NCBI GenBank assembly: GCA_029210945.1
Contig: JARGGH010000003.1
Span: 62,001-126,000, forward strand
Source of the DNA: Anaerolineales bacterium
GTDB lineage: Bacteria > Chloroflexota > Anaerolineae > Anaerolineales > E44-bin32
Length of the DNA stretch: 64,000 nucleotides
Direction of reading: 5' to 3'
Part shown: piece by piece, positions 1 to 8,869 of the stretch
Layout of the letters: each line of letters starts with the position of its first letter
Numbering within the stretch: the stretch's first letter is position 1
Notes under the pieces: model-generated
What the model was told of the DNA's origin: nothing
The model's database searches: none
The model's input: only the letters and a program-made list of their open reading frames with translations
Program-made: the position numbers and the translations under genes

Positions 1-250
1 ACTCCTCGGCCGCTTTCTGCCCGACCTCTGGATTCCCACCGGCGCCGAGCCCGCGGGTGAGCTTATCCCCGATGCGGACACGGGTCGGCGCATCCGACAG
101 GAGCAGCGCCTGAGCGTCTGTATTGACGGCGACAAACTCGATCCCCGCCAATCCTTCTTCGATCATCCGGTTGACGGCGTTGCTGCCGCCGCCGCCGACG
201 CCAACAACTTTTATCCTTGCAAACGATTCCGTGTTTGGTACTGGGTTCAT
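1..250 (-). CDS. ftsZ: Cell division protein FtsZ (N-terminal part, cut by window edge)
   Basis: Tubulin-like GTPase that forms the division ring. Only the first ~83 residues lie in the window; the gene runs off the left edge. The glycine-rich nucleotide loop [11 protein letters not shown] is at residues 17-27, followed by the FtsZ-typical [11 protein letters not shown] segment. ATG at 250 was chosen because it is preceded by a purine-rich ribosome site (GAGGAGGAAGAAG, 251-263). It lies 70 bases downstream of ftsA, in the usual ftsQ-ftsA-ftsZ order at the end of the dcw cluster. Confidence 0.95.
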   Translation of the reverse strand, partial: MNPVPNTESFARIKVVGVGGGGSNAVNRMIEEGLAGIEFVAVNTDAQALLLSDAPTRVRIGDKLTRGLGAGGNPEVGQKAAEE

Positions 251-320
251 CTTCTTCCTCCTCGATGAAAGTGTTTTCGTGCATCCAATCGCAATCGGAT
301 TAGTTCAAACATCGCTCTCA

Positions 321-1577
321 CTATCCAGGCAGCAGCCGTCTGAAAAAATCAGCGGCGCGTTCCAGGTTGATTCTCGGCAATTGCAACCCACCATAGGCAT
401 ACCCCTCATACGCAGCTTGCTCATCGAGCACTTTCGCCCAGTAAAGAAGCCCCAGGCTTGCCGATGAAGCCGGCGTCCGCAGGCGATCGACCAGTCCGGT
501 CAGCCTATCCGGTTCAGCGGTGCGCACGGGTAGGCGCAGCACCTCGCTGGCGACCTCGCGGATCCCGGGCAGCATACTGGTCCCACCGGTCAGGACCACG
601 CCCGCCGGGAGCAATCCGTCATAGCCGCTGCGCTTCGCTTCCTGTCGCACCAACCCGAACAGCTCCTCAACACGCGGCTCGATAATCGCCGCCAGATCGA
701 CGCGTTTAATCTGCAGCGGGTTCTCTTCTCCAAACGGCCGCACTGCGAACGCGTGGTTCGGATCGAGTGTGTCTTTGCGGGCGTGTCCATGCCGCCGTTT
801 GGCAGATTCGGCCGTCTCCTGCGGCAGGTGCAGCACCTGCGCAATATCGTTGGTGATGTGTTCACCACCGACCGGGATCACAGCAGTATGCCAGACCGCG
901 CCTTCGATATAAATCGCAAGGTCCGTCGTCCCCCCACCAATGTCGCAGAGCATGACGCCCATCTCTTGCTCTGTTTCGCTCAGCACCATTCCGGCTGAGG
1001 CGAGCGACCCTAATACCCAGCCATCGACTTCGATCTCGGCCGCCTCGATGCACTGCTCCAGATTCTGGAGGGCGGTATTGCTGGAAGTGACGATGTGCGA
1101 CTCGACTTCGAGGCGGTAGCCGTGCATCCCGATCGGAGACTTAATCCCATCCTGCCCATCGACCCGATAACTGCGCGGGATCACATGGACGATCTTCCGG
1201 TTGTAAGGTACAACGATCGAGCGCGCCGCTTCGATTGCCCGGTTGACGTCATCCTGCCCGATGGTGCGCCCGGTAACACCCGCCATGCCCTTGCTGTTCA
1301 GCGAGGATATGTGGGCACCGGAGATGCTGACCAATGCCGACGTGATCTCATACCCGCTGGTGCGCTCTGCCTTGTCTTTCGCTTGACGCAGCGCCAGGGT
1401 GAGCGCCTCCAGGTTGACCACCCCGCCCTTGCGCATGCCGCGCGCAGGCACATCCCCGATACCGATCACCCGGATCTTTCCCTCCGGTGAATTCTGGCCT
1501 ACCAGCATGCAGACCTTGCTGGTCCCAATATCGAGGCCTACGAAGATAGTCTCATCAGTTCCAAGAAACGCCGCCAC
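321..1577 (-). CDS. ftsA: Cell division protein FtsA
   Basis: Actin-like ATPase that tethers FtsZ filaments to the membrane. The 418 residues match the family length. The phosphate-1 motif LDIGTSK is at residues 15-21 and the phosphate-2 motif DIGGGTTDL at 212-220; LTGGTSMLPG near residue 330 is the adenosine motif. The C-terminus ends in an amphipathic FFRRLLPG stretch, as expected for the membrane-targeting helix. It starts 5 bases after the ftsQ stop, so the two are probably co-translated. Confidence 0.95.
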   Translation of the reverse strand: MAAFLGTDETIFVGLDIGTSKVCMLVGQNSPEGKIRVIGIGDVPARGMRKGGVVNLEALTLALRQAKDKAERTSGYEITSALVSISGAHISSLNSKGMAGVTGRTIGQDDVNRAIEAARSIVVPYNRKIVHVIPRSYRVDGQDGIKSPIGMHGYRLEVESHIVTSSNTALQNLEQCIEAAEIEVDGWVLGSLASAGMVLSETEQEMGVMLCDIGGGTTDLAIYIEGAVWHTAVIPVGGEHITNDIAQVLHLPQETAESAKRRHGHARKDTLDPNHAFAVRPFGEENPLQIKRVDLAAIIEPRVEELFGLVRQEAKRSGYDGLLPAGVVLTGGTSMLPGIREVASEVLRLPVRTAEPDRLTGLVDRLRTPASSASLGLLYWAKVLDEQAAYEGYAYGGLQLPRINLERAADFFRRLLPG

Positions 1578-1582
1578 TGTGT

Positions 1583-2491
1583 TTAATACTCCAAACTGTA
1601 ATAGGGTGCATCATAATTAGCGACGTCGATCACCGTCGCATGAATTTGCTCGCTGTCGAGCTTCGCGGCGATCGCCAGGTAGGTCTCAGCCTTCTGGGCG
1701 ACCATGCTGCCATCGCCGAAATAGACCTGCCGGCCCTGCGCATCCACAAAACCCAGTCCGCGGCTCTTGTCGTAATTCCAACTTGTGACCGCCGGCAGCT
1801 GGTCCTGCAACTGTGCTGCTCCTTGCAGAACGATCGGGTCAATCGCCGGAGCAAGATCACCCCGGGAGAGATCCAGTGCGCCGGCTTCGCTCGTAATCCG
1901 GACAAGATCGTTGCGTTCTCCGTGTTTGATATATGCGATGCCATCGTCGGACAACCACCAGATTCGCCCTCCGTCATCCCACGCCGCCACCGGAGGGCGC
2001 TCCTCCAGTTGGATGTTCACCCCGTTGGGCCACTTAAAACTCACTCTTGATGCTTTCACCTCTGCCGCCTCCTCCAACCGGTTCTCAATCTCCACAGGGT
2101 CCAAAAAGAAGACGGATTGACCTTCCACCTGAGCGAGAGATCGAACCTGGGCTGTGCTGAGCAAACCAGCACCTTCTATCTCCGGAAAATCCACCTTATA
2201 GCGCTCCGCTTCCATGAATTGAAACAAACTCAAGATACTGAATGCGATCAGCACGAACGAAAGCGAGCGCGTTCCAACGAATCCGGCGGGTACCACCCGC
2301 AGCTGCATCTCAGCGCCGCGTTCAGCTCCCAACGCGACGTCATACCGTCGTCGCGGTTGGCCCTGTTTACGGGCGCGTTTGGTCCTGATGCGCTCTGGAC
2401 GTTCAATCTGTCGCGAGCGGCGCAGCCTGCGGGCACGAACTTGATCAGCCCGGTTTTGCGGAACCCCGATGGCGTTTTCGCTGACCGTCAT
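1583..2491 (-). CDS. ftsQ: Cell division protein FtsQ/DivIB
   Basis: Bitopic division protein with a long, very basic cytoplasmic N-terminus (residues 1-70), one membrane segment (about 74-95), and an extracytoplasmic POTRA plus beta domain with the family motif LEERPPVAAW. It links the FtsA/FtsZ ring with septal synthesis (FtsL, FtsW, FtsI). The ATG overlaps the ddl stop as ATGA. Sequence divergence is normal for the family; position between ddl and ftsA supports the name. Confidence 0.88.
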   Translation of the reverse strand: MTVSENAIGVPQNRADQVRARRLRRSRQIERPERIRTKRARKQGQPRRRYDVALGAERGAEMQLRVVPAGFVGTRSLSFVLIAFSILSLFQFMEAERYKVDFPEIEGAGLLSTAQVRSLAQVEGQSVFFLDPVEIENRLEEAAEVKASRVSFKWPNGVNIQLEERPPVAAWDDGGRIWWLSDDGIAYIKHGERNDLVRITSEAGALDLSRGDLAPAIDPIVLQGAAQLQDQLPAVTSWNYDKSRGLGFVDAQGRQVYFGDGSMVAQKAETYLAIAAKLDSEQIHATVIDVANYDAPYYSLEY

Positions 2492-3597
2492 TGGGCACCA
2501 CCGTAGCTGCGTACCAACCGGGATTTCTGCGCGGCCCGCTCAAATGCAAGTTTAATCAAACTGTCAAGCAAATTTGAATAGGTCAACCCGCTCGCTTCCC
2601 AGAGTTTCGGGTACATGCTTATCTTGGTGAACCCGGGGATGGTGTTGATCTCATTCATGAAGAGTTCACCGCTCTCACGATCGAGCAAGAAATCGACGCG
2701 CGCCATCCCGGCACCATCGATGGCTTGATATGCTGCGAGCGCCATCGCGCGCGTGCGCTCGGTCAGTGCGACGTCCAGTTTCGCCGGGATGATCAATTCC
2801 GAAGTCTCATCAAAATATTTCGCCTTATAGGAATAAAATTGATCGCCAGGGACAATCTCTCCCGGGACGGATGCTTGTGCGTCCTCGTTGCCAAGGACGC
2901 TCACTTCAATCTCGCGGGCGTTGATGCCGCGCTCAACAATCACGCGCCGGTCGAATCGAGCCGCTTCCTGCAGGCCTTCAACCAGGTCAGAGCGCGAATC
3001 ACAACGCATGATTCCGACTGATGACCCCATATTCGCCGGCTTGGTGAACAGGGGATAGGGCCCAACCTGTTCGGCGCGCTCAAGCGCAACGGACATATCG
3101 TTTTTGAGCTCTACCGAGGTCAGCACGACCCAATCGATGACCGGGATCCCGGTCGCGCGCATGACATTTTTAAAGACCGCCTTATCCATCGCCACGCTCG
3201 ACGCCAGCACGCCAGCACCCACATAAGGCATTTCGGCGAGCTCGAAGTAGCCCTGCAGCGTCCCATCCTCTCCAAACGTTCCATGCAGCACGGGGAAGGC
3301 GACGTCCAGTCCAGCCAGCAGTGAGAACTCATTCTCGGCTGACCAACTATACAGTCCGGTTCTCCCAGGATCTGGCAGGAGGGTGACCTCCGTCAGGTTG
3401 GAAAGGTCGCCGCCCTCAAACGCTTTAAGCGCGTCCGGACCGCTCAACCAGCGCCCCTCTTTCGTGATCCCGATCTGGGTCACCTGGTATTTTTCTTGAT
3501 CCAGTTCATTCAATACCGAACGCGCCGACATGAGCGAGACTTCATGCTCGCCTGATCGGCCTCCAAAAAATAGCCCGACCTTCAACTTACCGGTCAC
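2488..3597 (-). CDS. ddl: D-alanine--D-alanine ligase
   Basis: ATP-grasp ligase making the D-Ala-D-Ala dipeptide for peptidoglycan precursors. Visible motifs: GGRSGEHEVS at 12-21, ATP-binding KPANMGSSVG at 186-195, and the metal/substrate motif MNEINTIPGFT at 314-324. The 369 residues are normal for the larger Ddl class. It starts with GTG and overlaps the murB stop as GTGA, so translation is probably coupled. Confidence 0.95.
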   Translation of the reverse strand: MTGKLKVGLFFGGRSGEHEVSLMSARSVLNELDQEKYQVTQIGITKEGRWLSGPDALKAFEGGDLSNLTEVTLLPDPGRTGLYSWSAENEFSLLAGLDVAFPVLHGTFGEDGTLQGYFELAEMPYVGAGVLASSVAMDKAVFKNVMRATGIPVIDWVVLTSVELKNDMSVALERAEQVGPYPLFTKPANMGSSVGIMRCDSRSDLVEGLQEAARFDRRVIVERGINAREIEVSVLGNEDAQASVPGEIVPGDQFYSYKAKYFDETSELIIPAKLDVALTERTRAMALAAYQAIDGAGMARVDFLLDRESGELFMNEINTIPGFTKISMYPKLWEASGLTYSNLLDSLIKLAFERAAQKSRLVRSYGGAQ

Positions 3598-4571
3598 CTT
3601 GCTGCTCCGTTGTTCGACAATTCGCGCTCACGTGCCTCCGGCCATTCACCGACCAATTCGATTTCTAGCTCAAGCTCTGTGCCGAACGCTTTCTGCACCG
3701 CTTGTTGTGCGGTTGCGATCAACTTGTAAACGTCCGCCGCCTGTCCGCGGCCTTCGTTGATGAAGAAATTGGCGTGTTTCTCGCTGATCTTCACGCCACC
3801 AATCTCAAGCCCTTTTAACCCCGCAGCCTCGATTAATCGACCAGCATAATCGCCAGGCGGGTTCTTAAACATCGACCCCATGCTTGCACCGGCTGGCTGC
3901 GTGCGCTCGCGCTCTACAGAGAACGCATGCATCTTCTGCTTGCACGCCTCCGGTGTAGAAAGGTCAAATGTGAATGTAGCCGAGAGCACGACGAATCGCT
4001 CCTGTTTGCCCTTCAAAGCGCTGGTGCGATAGCCAAAATCAAGCCGTTTCAACGGCCACGACTCTACCTGTCCCTCATGTTGCAAGATCTCGGCCATGGT
4101 TATCGAGTGCGCCATATCTCCGCCGTGAGCGCCTGCGTTGCCCACCACGGCGCCCCCCACGGTTCCCGGGACCGTCGCAGCCCATTCAAGACCACCCCAG
4201 CCGCGTTCGGCGGCCAAACGCGCCACGGTTCCCAACACCGCTCCCGACTCGGTCACCGCGAAACGCTCCTTCCCCTCTTGAAGGAAGCGGACCTCCCGGG
4301 CACGGTTGAGCAGTACGACCCCCCGGATGCCTTCATCCGCGATCAAAATATTCGAGCCGCCGCCGATGATCCGAAAACCAAGCCCCAAACCCCAGAGTTC
4401 TCGTGCCGCATGCGCCAGCTCGTCCGCTGACCGCACGCTGATGAGCGCCTCGGCGGGACCACCGATACGCGCCGATGTGTAGCGCGCCAATGGTTCCTCG
4501 AACTGGAGCTTTGCTCCAAAGCGATCCCGCAGCTTATCGCGCAGCTCTGAAGTGAGGTTTGATAAGCTCAA
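3594..4571 (-). CDS. murB: UDP-N-acetylenolpyruvoylglucosamine reductase MurB
   Basis: FAD enzyme that reduces UDP-GlcNAc-enolpyruvate to UDP-MurNAc using NADPH. The FAD-binding stretch GGGSNILIAD is at residues 70-79, YRTS at 181-184, and the catalytic serine is in GSMFKNPPG (Ser233). The compact 325-residue form with a short C-terminal domain resembles type II MurB. The start is TTG at 4571, which overlaps the stop of the preceding small gene (TTGA); no later start keeps the FAD domain. Confidence 0.93.
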   Translation of the reverse strand: MSLSNLTSELRDKLRDRFGAKLQFEEPLARYTSARIGGPAEALISVRSADELAHAARELWGLGLGFRIIGGGSNILIADEGIRGVVLLNRAREVRFLQEGKERFAVTESGAVLGTVARLAAERGWGGLEWAATVPGTVGGAVVGNAGAHGGDMAHSITMAEILQHEGQVESWPLKRLDFGYRTSALKGKQERFVVLSATFTFDLSTPEACKQKMHAFSVERERTQPAGASMGSMFKNPPGDYAGRLIEAAGLKGLEIGGVKISEKHANFFINEGRGQAADVYKLIATAQQAVQKAFGTELELEIELVGEWPEARERELSNNGAAR

Positions 4572-4744
4572 AGTGCTTCCACCTTGTCGATCAGTCTCGA
4601 GACCGTGTCGATCTCCGGTATTTCGATCGCCAGCGGTTTGCGCTCGGTTTTAAGTTTGTCGTTTGCGGCGCGCTTGGCTGCCAACCGCAGCCGCAGCTCC
4701 ATCCTTCGATCTGCTTCGAAGACGCCCTTTTGCTTCTCAGCCAT
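4568..4744 (-). CDS. Small basic protein of unknown function between murC and murB
   Basis: 58 residues, charged, with a helical arginine/lysine/alanine-rich middle and a C-terminal half of different character (EIPEIDTVSRLIDKVEAL). No signal peptide or membrane segment. The ATG at 4744 overlaps the end of murC and its stop overlaps the TTG of murB, so it is embedded in the operon with translational coupling on both sides. I do not recognise the family. Tight packing in the dcw cluster argues that it is a real gene acting in envelope or division biology, but that is inference. Confidence 0.6.
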   Translation of the reverse strand: MAEKQKGVFEADRRMELRLRLAAKRAANDKLKTERKPLAIEIPEIDTVSRLIDKVEAL

Positions 4745-6110
4745 GATCCGTCTCTCCCTCGCTTGCCTTGATTTTTTCGAGCAGGAGCCTGCCGACCTGG
4801 TTGCCGTCTCCTGCACTCAACGTGATGACAACATCGCCCGCCATTACCCCCCGCCCAAGGAGGTCAACGGTCTGAGCAATATCTCCGCTGTAACGCACGT
4901 TGGGGTGATCGATATTTGCTGCAATCATTTCGCCCGAAATGACCGAATTCGTCGTTTCGCGGGCTGCGAAGACATCCATCACAAGGACCCGGTCCGCACT
5001 CCCGAACGCTTCCCTGAACGCCTCTTCCAACGCTTTTAATCGCGAGTAAGTGTGCGGCTGGAATACGGCCCAGAGGTTGCCCTGGGGGTAACGTTCTCGA
5101 GCCGACTGCAGCGTCGCAACGATCTCCGTCGGATGATGGGCATAATCATCTACGACGGTAATTCCCGCTCGCTCGCCAATCACTTCAAATCGCCGGCGGA
5201 CGCCCCGGTATTGTGTCAATGCCTCACGCGCCTCGTTAAACTCCAGATCCAGTACATCGACGGCGGCGAATGCCGCCAGCGCGTTCTGAACGTTGTGCCT
5301 CCCTAACAGCCTTGAGCGAACAAGACCCAGGGTTTCGCCGCTCCGGAGCACGAGGAAATCCGACCCGCCGGCAGAATTTGGCCGTATGTCGGCGGCAGAC
5401 CAATCTGATGCACCTGTCAATCCGTAGCCAACCCGCTGCGCGTCTTGCACCGGCATTGCGGCGGCCACCGGATCATCCTCGCAGAGGATCACTGTGCCGG
5501 TTGCGCTTCGAGCGAACGTCTCAAAGGCCTGCTTGAAGCTGTCAAATGTGGGATAGCTGTCGGGATGATCGTGTTCGACATTCGTGATCACTGCAATCTC
5601 AGGATCCATGCCGTGGAAGGCCCGGTCATATTCATCCGCCTCGACGACAAAGACATCCCCTTCACCAGCGCGTGCATTCGTATCAAAATCCATCAACAAG
5701 CCGCCAACAATGAATGAAGGCTCCCGACCGGCATGGTCAAGCATCCAGGCAATCAAACCGGTCGTGGTTGTCTTTCCATGCGTCCCCGCCACCGCTACGG
5801 TGCGCTTTCCGGAAAGCAGCTCATGCCAGAATTCTCGCCGCCGCATGACCGGAATACCGCGCTTTCGCGCCTCCGTGAGTTCGACATTCCCATCCGGGAC
5901 TGCGGATGATGCAAGCACGATCCCGGCATCCACCAGGTTGCTCTCGCGATGCCCGATCTGGACCTCAACACCGAGCGCTTCGAGGCTTTCGGTATAGATG
6001 GATTGGTTTTGATCGGACCCGGTCACCTTCTGACCTCTTCCCACGAGCACCTTTGCGATTGCAGACATCCCTGCCCCGCCGATCCCGACAATATGAACGC
6101 TGCCTTTCAT
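4737..6110 (-). CDS. murC: UDP-N-acetylmuramate--L-alanine ligase MurC
   Basis: First of the Mur ligases; adds L-Ala to UDP-MurNAc with ATP. N-terminal nucleotide loop GIGGAGMSAIAK at 9-20, P-loop AGTHGKTTTT at 108-117, the central DEYDRAF segment and the DDYAHHPTEI motif of the C-terminal half are all present. The 457 residues are normal. The start ATG overlaps the preceding membrane-protein stop (ATGA). Confidence 0.96.
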   Translation of the reverse strand: MKGSVHIVGIGGAGMSAIAKVLVGRGQKVTGSDQNQSIYTESLEALGVEVQIGHRESNLVDAGIVLASSAVPDGNVELTEARKRGIPVMRRREFWHELLSGKRTVAVAGTHGKTTTTGLIAWMLDHAGREPSFIVGGLLMDFDTNARAGEGDVFVVEADEYDRAFHGMDPEIAVITNVEHDHPDSYPTFDSFKQAFETFARSATGTVILCEDDPVAAAMPVQDAQRVGYGLTGASDWSAADIRPNSAGGSDFLVLRSGETLGLVRSRLLGRHNVQNALAAFAAVDVLDLEFNEAREALTQYRGVRRRFEVIGERAGITVVDDYAHHPTEIVATLQSARERYPQGNLWAVFQPHTYSRLKALEEAFREAFGSADRVLVMDVFAARETTNSVISGEMIAANIDHPNVRYSGDIAQTVDLLGRGVMAGDVVITLSAGDGNQVGRLLLEKIKASEGETDHG

Positions 6111-6640
6111 ACGAACACCACGATGATGAATACGAACACGACACCCACCGCGAAATAAAGCTGCGGAACCGGGAGCAGCTCAGGCGGCAGGAATGCGACC
6201 ATGTTAACGATCTGGTTGTAGAGTTCGGTCCCTTCTTGCGGCATTTGCACCAGTTCCGTCGGATAGTTCAATGAGTCCAGGTAGAACCATAATGAACCGA
6301 ATAATAGATAGCCGTTCAACGCCCCCATGACGAAACCCAGCAAAACATCCTGCAGCCGCTCACGAGCTAATTTCGGCTGAAGCGCCCTGATCTGTGGTGT
6401 TTGATAGCCAAAGAAGGTCAGCAGGACCAGGATCAAACTCCGGATGACAAACTGCGTTCCCGGTGGCTGCAGCATCAACGCCGTGTAATAAGGTGTGATA
6501 TGCGTCTCAAGAATCTGGATGATGAAGAGGGCCAGCACGACCGCGCTCGTGACCAACAGCTCCTTTGCCCATCCCCGCATCGCGCCGATGACAGCAAAGA
6601 GCAGAACGAGCAGACCGAACAGCACGGTCAGGCTAACCAT
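6107..6640 (-). CDS. CvpA-like integral membrane protein
   Basis: 177 residues with about four hydrophobic helices (roughly 5-22, 30-50, 63-83, 100-125) and a last C-terminal hydrophobic stretch. The N-terminal pattern of a TM helix followed by GAMRGWAKELL resembles the colicin V production protein (CvpA) family, where GxxRG after helix 1 is typical. It overlaps murG upstream (TAATG) and murC downstream (ATGA), so it is part of the cell-wall operon. CvpA proteins are widely linked to envelope biology, but the role here is not known. Confidence 0.7.
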   Translation of the reverse strand: MVSLTVLFGLLVLLFAVIGAMRGWAKELLVTSAVVLALFIIQILETHITPYYTALMLQPPGTQFVIRSLILVLLTFFGYQTPQIRALQPKLARERLQDVLLGFVMGALNGYLLFGSLWFYLDSLNYPTELVQMPQEGTELYNQIVNMVAFLPPELLPVPQLYFAVGVVFVFIIVVFV

Positions 6641-7731
6641 TATTCACTCCTCCAACTGGAGAGCGTCATAATCTCCTCTGCGATGCGATCGGCGGCTCCT
6701 GGCCGATCGAGCGATCCCATCGCCGACTGCATCCGCTCCAGTCGCTCCCGATCTCCAAACAGCCGGAGAACAAGGTCACAGAGCGAATCGCTCAACTGCT
6801 CATCGGGCAAGATCACCGCCCCGCCCGCTGCTTCGAGGTGCTGGGCGTTCATCTGCTGATAGCGCCAGGCGTGCGGATACGGGACCAGGACAGCCGGTAA
6901 GCCAAAGCGCGGGAATTCGCCGAGCGTGGCGGCACCCGCCCGTGAGACGGCTAGCTCTGCCGCCGACAGCGCGGCACCCATCTGCTCGTGAAGGTAGGCA
7001 TGCGGATGGTAGCGGGTTGCGAGCTCAGGAGGCAGCGCCTCACTAACAGCCGCCACACGCGGCCAATCCAACTCGCCGGTGATGTGCAGCACCTGACAGC
7101 TGCCCAATAGAGCGGGCAAGCAGTTCCACAGCGCCTCATTAATCGACCGGGCTCCACGGCTCCCGCCGAAAACGAGCAAGACAGGCAGGTCTTGATCCAG
7201 ACCCAGTTGACTCCGGGCCCGGGCAGAATGGCTCGGCTCCAATTCCGCTCGGGTTGGATAACCCGTCACCAGGACGCGTTTTCCCTCTGGGTAAGAATCC
7301 TTTGCCGCCTCGGTTGAGACGGTGATCAAATCGGCAAACCGGCTGATCAATCGCAGCGCCAGGCCCGGCTCGACATCCGGTACAAAAATCACCTGTGGGC
7401 GCTTTCTTCCCGCGATCGCGACCGGCACGGCCACATAACCTCCTGTGAAGAAGAGCACATCCGGGTCGAAACGGGCAAGGATACGCCGGGCAGCAGGAAT
7501 TCCAGCTGCCAACTGCGCCAGGTTGCCGGGCAGCGATCGCCAGCCCACACCATGCAGTCCTGCGGCCGGGATCGCTTCAAAACGAACCCCTGCGCGCCGA
7601 ACAAGCGCGGCTTCCATGCCACCCTGCCCTCCAACCCAAAGCACGTCAGCTCTCTCGCCGAGTGCGCTCAGGACGGCCAAGGCGGGATACACGCCGCCTC
7701 CGGTCCCGCCTGCCGACACTAAAAGACGCAA
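6640..7731 (-). CDS. murG: UDP-GlcNAc:undecaprenyl-PP-MurNAc-pentapeptide transferase MurG
   Basis: Converts lipid I to lipid II at the inner face of the membrane. The GT-B fold is recognised from the first G-loop (AGGTGGGVYPAL from residue 7), the second loop GGSRGARSIN, and the UDP-GlcNAc site SRAGAATLGEFPRFGLPAVLVP. I chose TTG at 7731 because the protein then starts MRLLVSAGGTGG like other MurG and a GAGG ribosome site precedes it; even so it overlaps ftsW by 86 bases. The usual GGTGGH histidine of loop 1 is glycine here. Confidence 0.92.
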   Translation of the reverse strand: MRLLVSAGGTGGGVYPALAVLSALGERADVLWVGGQGGMEAALVRRAGVRFEAIPAAGLHGVGWRSLPGNLAQLAAGIPAARRILARFDPDVLFFTGGYVAVPVAIAGRKRPQVIFVPDVEPGLALRLISRFADLITVSTEAAKDSYPEGKRVLVTGYPTRAELEPSHSARARSQLGLDQDLPVLLVFGGSRGARSINEALWNCLPALLGSCQVLHITGELDWPRVAAVSEALPPELATRYHPHAYLHEQMGAALSAAELAVSRAGAATLGEFPRFGLPAVLVPYPHAWRYQQMNAQHLEAAGGAVILPDEQLSDSLCDLVLRLFGDRERLERMQSAMGSLDRPGAADRIAEEIMTLSSWRSE

Positions 7732-8869
7732 TATAGCCTCGCTTCTCTCGTTCAACCCGCGCCATGCGGGACACATTTAAAAGGAACCCCACCCCGGTCA
7801 GCGTCGTCACCAGGCTCGATCCTCCATAGCTGAAGAACGGCAAAGCGTTCCCGGCAAAAGGCAGCAGACCGAGCAGCACGGACATATTGATCAGCGCCTC
7901 GGCACCGATCCAGAACGTCACACCGCTCGCCAGGAGCATCGCCAGGCGATCCTTGGTGCTCACCGAGACCTTGAAGCCACGCCACATGAACAGCGCGAAC
8001 AAGGATAAGATCAGCAGCGCTCCGATCAAGCCGAGCTCCTCGCCGATCACCGCATAAACACTGTCCGTGTGCGGGGCGGGAAGAAACCCGAATTTTCCCC
8101 GACTGGCACCCAGCCCCCGGCCGAACAAACCGCCCGAATAAAACGACTGCAGCGATTGCTGGACGTGATAGTGGGCCTCTTCGATGTTCACAAGCCCATC
8201 TTTAAACTGCTCCCAGCGCGCCGCCCCCGTCTGGTGGATACGGATCAGCAAATACCCTAATAGGCTCCCACCCGTGATCATGCCTGCCGTCTGCAGGATG
8301 TGGGCGCCAGCCAGGTAAAACATCGTCAAGGAGACCAATCCGACGGTCAGCCCGGCGCTTAGATCCGGTTGGGCGACGATCAAACCTCCCACAAGACCTA
8401 CGATGAACACGAGCGGCCAGAAACCGTAGCCCATCTCGCTCAGGCGATCACCCTTTGATTCCATCCATACCGCCAGGTAAATCACAAGCGCCAGCTTGGC
8501 CATCTCGGATGGCTGAACGGAAGCGCCCAGAAAGGCGCGCCGGTACTCGCCGCCAAGGTTGACCAACAGGACTGCAAAAAGGATCACAATCGTGACCCCG
8601 ATGAGCGGTAATGCCAGCCGGCGCAGCCAATCAAGCGGAAAGACTGCCGCCACGGTCAAGGCAGCCAAACCCAGGACGGCATTCGTAATCTGCTTCCGGA
8701 AAATCGTGTTCGGGTCGCCGTAGAGACGCCATGAGACATCCCAGCTGGCCGAGTAAACCATGACAAGGCCGAAAACCAGCATGACCGCTGTGATCAACAG
8801 GACAAGCGGATCGAAGCCCATGGTGTATTTGCGCAGGATCGTCATCCTGGATTGCGGTGTCGTTTGCAT
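7646..8869 (-). CDS. ftsW: SEDS-family peptidoglycan glycosyltransferase FtsW
   Basis: Polytopic (about ten helices) SEDS protein that polymerises lipid II at the septum with its partner FtsI. It carries GLVMVYSAS in helix 1, VQPDLSAGL, GLGASRGKFGFLPAPHTDSVYAVIGEELG in the large loop and the PFFSYGGSSL signature near the end. ATG at 8869 overlaps the murD stop. The C-terminal arginine-rich tail beyond the last helix lies on top of the murG start and is unusual. Confidence 0.94.
   Translation of the reverse strand: MQTTPQSRMTILRKYTMGFDPLVLLITAVMLVFGLVMVYSASWDVSWRLYGDPNTIFRKQITNAVLGLAALTVAAVFPLDWLRRLALPLIGVTIVILFAVLLVNLGGEYRRAFLGASVQPSEMAKLALVIYLAVWMESKGDRLSEMGYGFWPLVFIVGLVGGLIVAQPDLSAGLTVGLVSLTMFYLAGAHILQTAGMITGGSLLGYLLIRIHQTGAARWEQFKDGLVNIEEAHYHVQQSLQSFYSGGLFGRGLGASRGKFGFLPAPHTDSVYAVIGEELGLIGALLILSLFALFMWRGFKVSVSTKDRLAMLLASGVTFWIGAEALINMSVLLGLLPFAGNALPFFSYGGSSLVTTLTGVGFLLNVSRMARVEREKRGYIASFSVGRRDRRRRVSRLGRPERTRRES

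Noticed and set aside
3927-4430. 167-residue plus-strand open frame across murB
   Set aside because: Antisense to murB, which has intact FAD and catalytic motifs.
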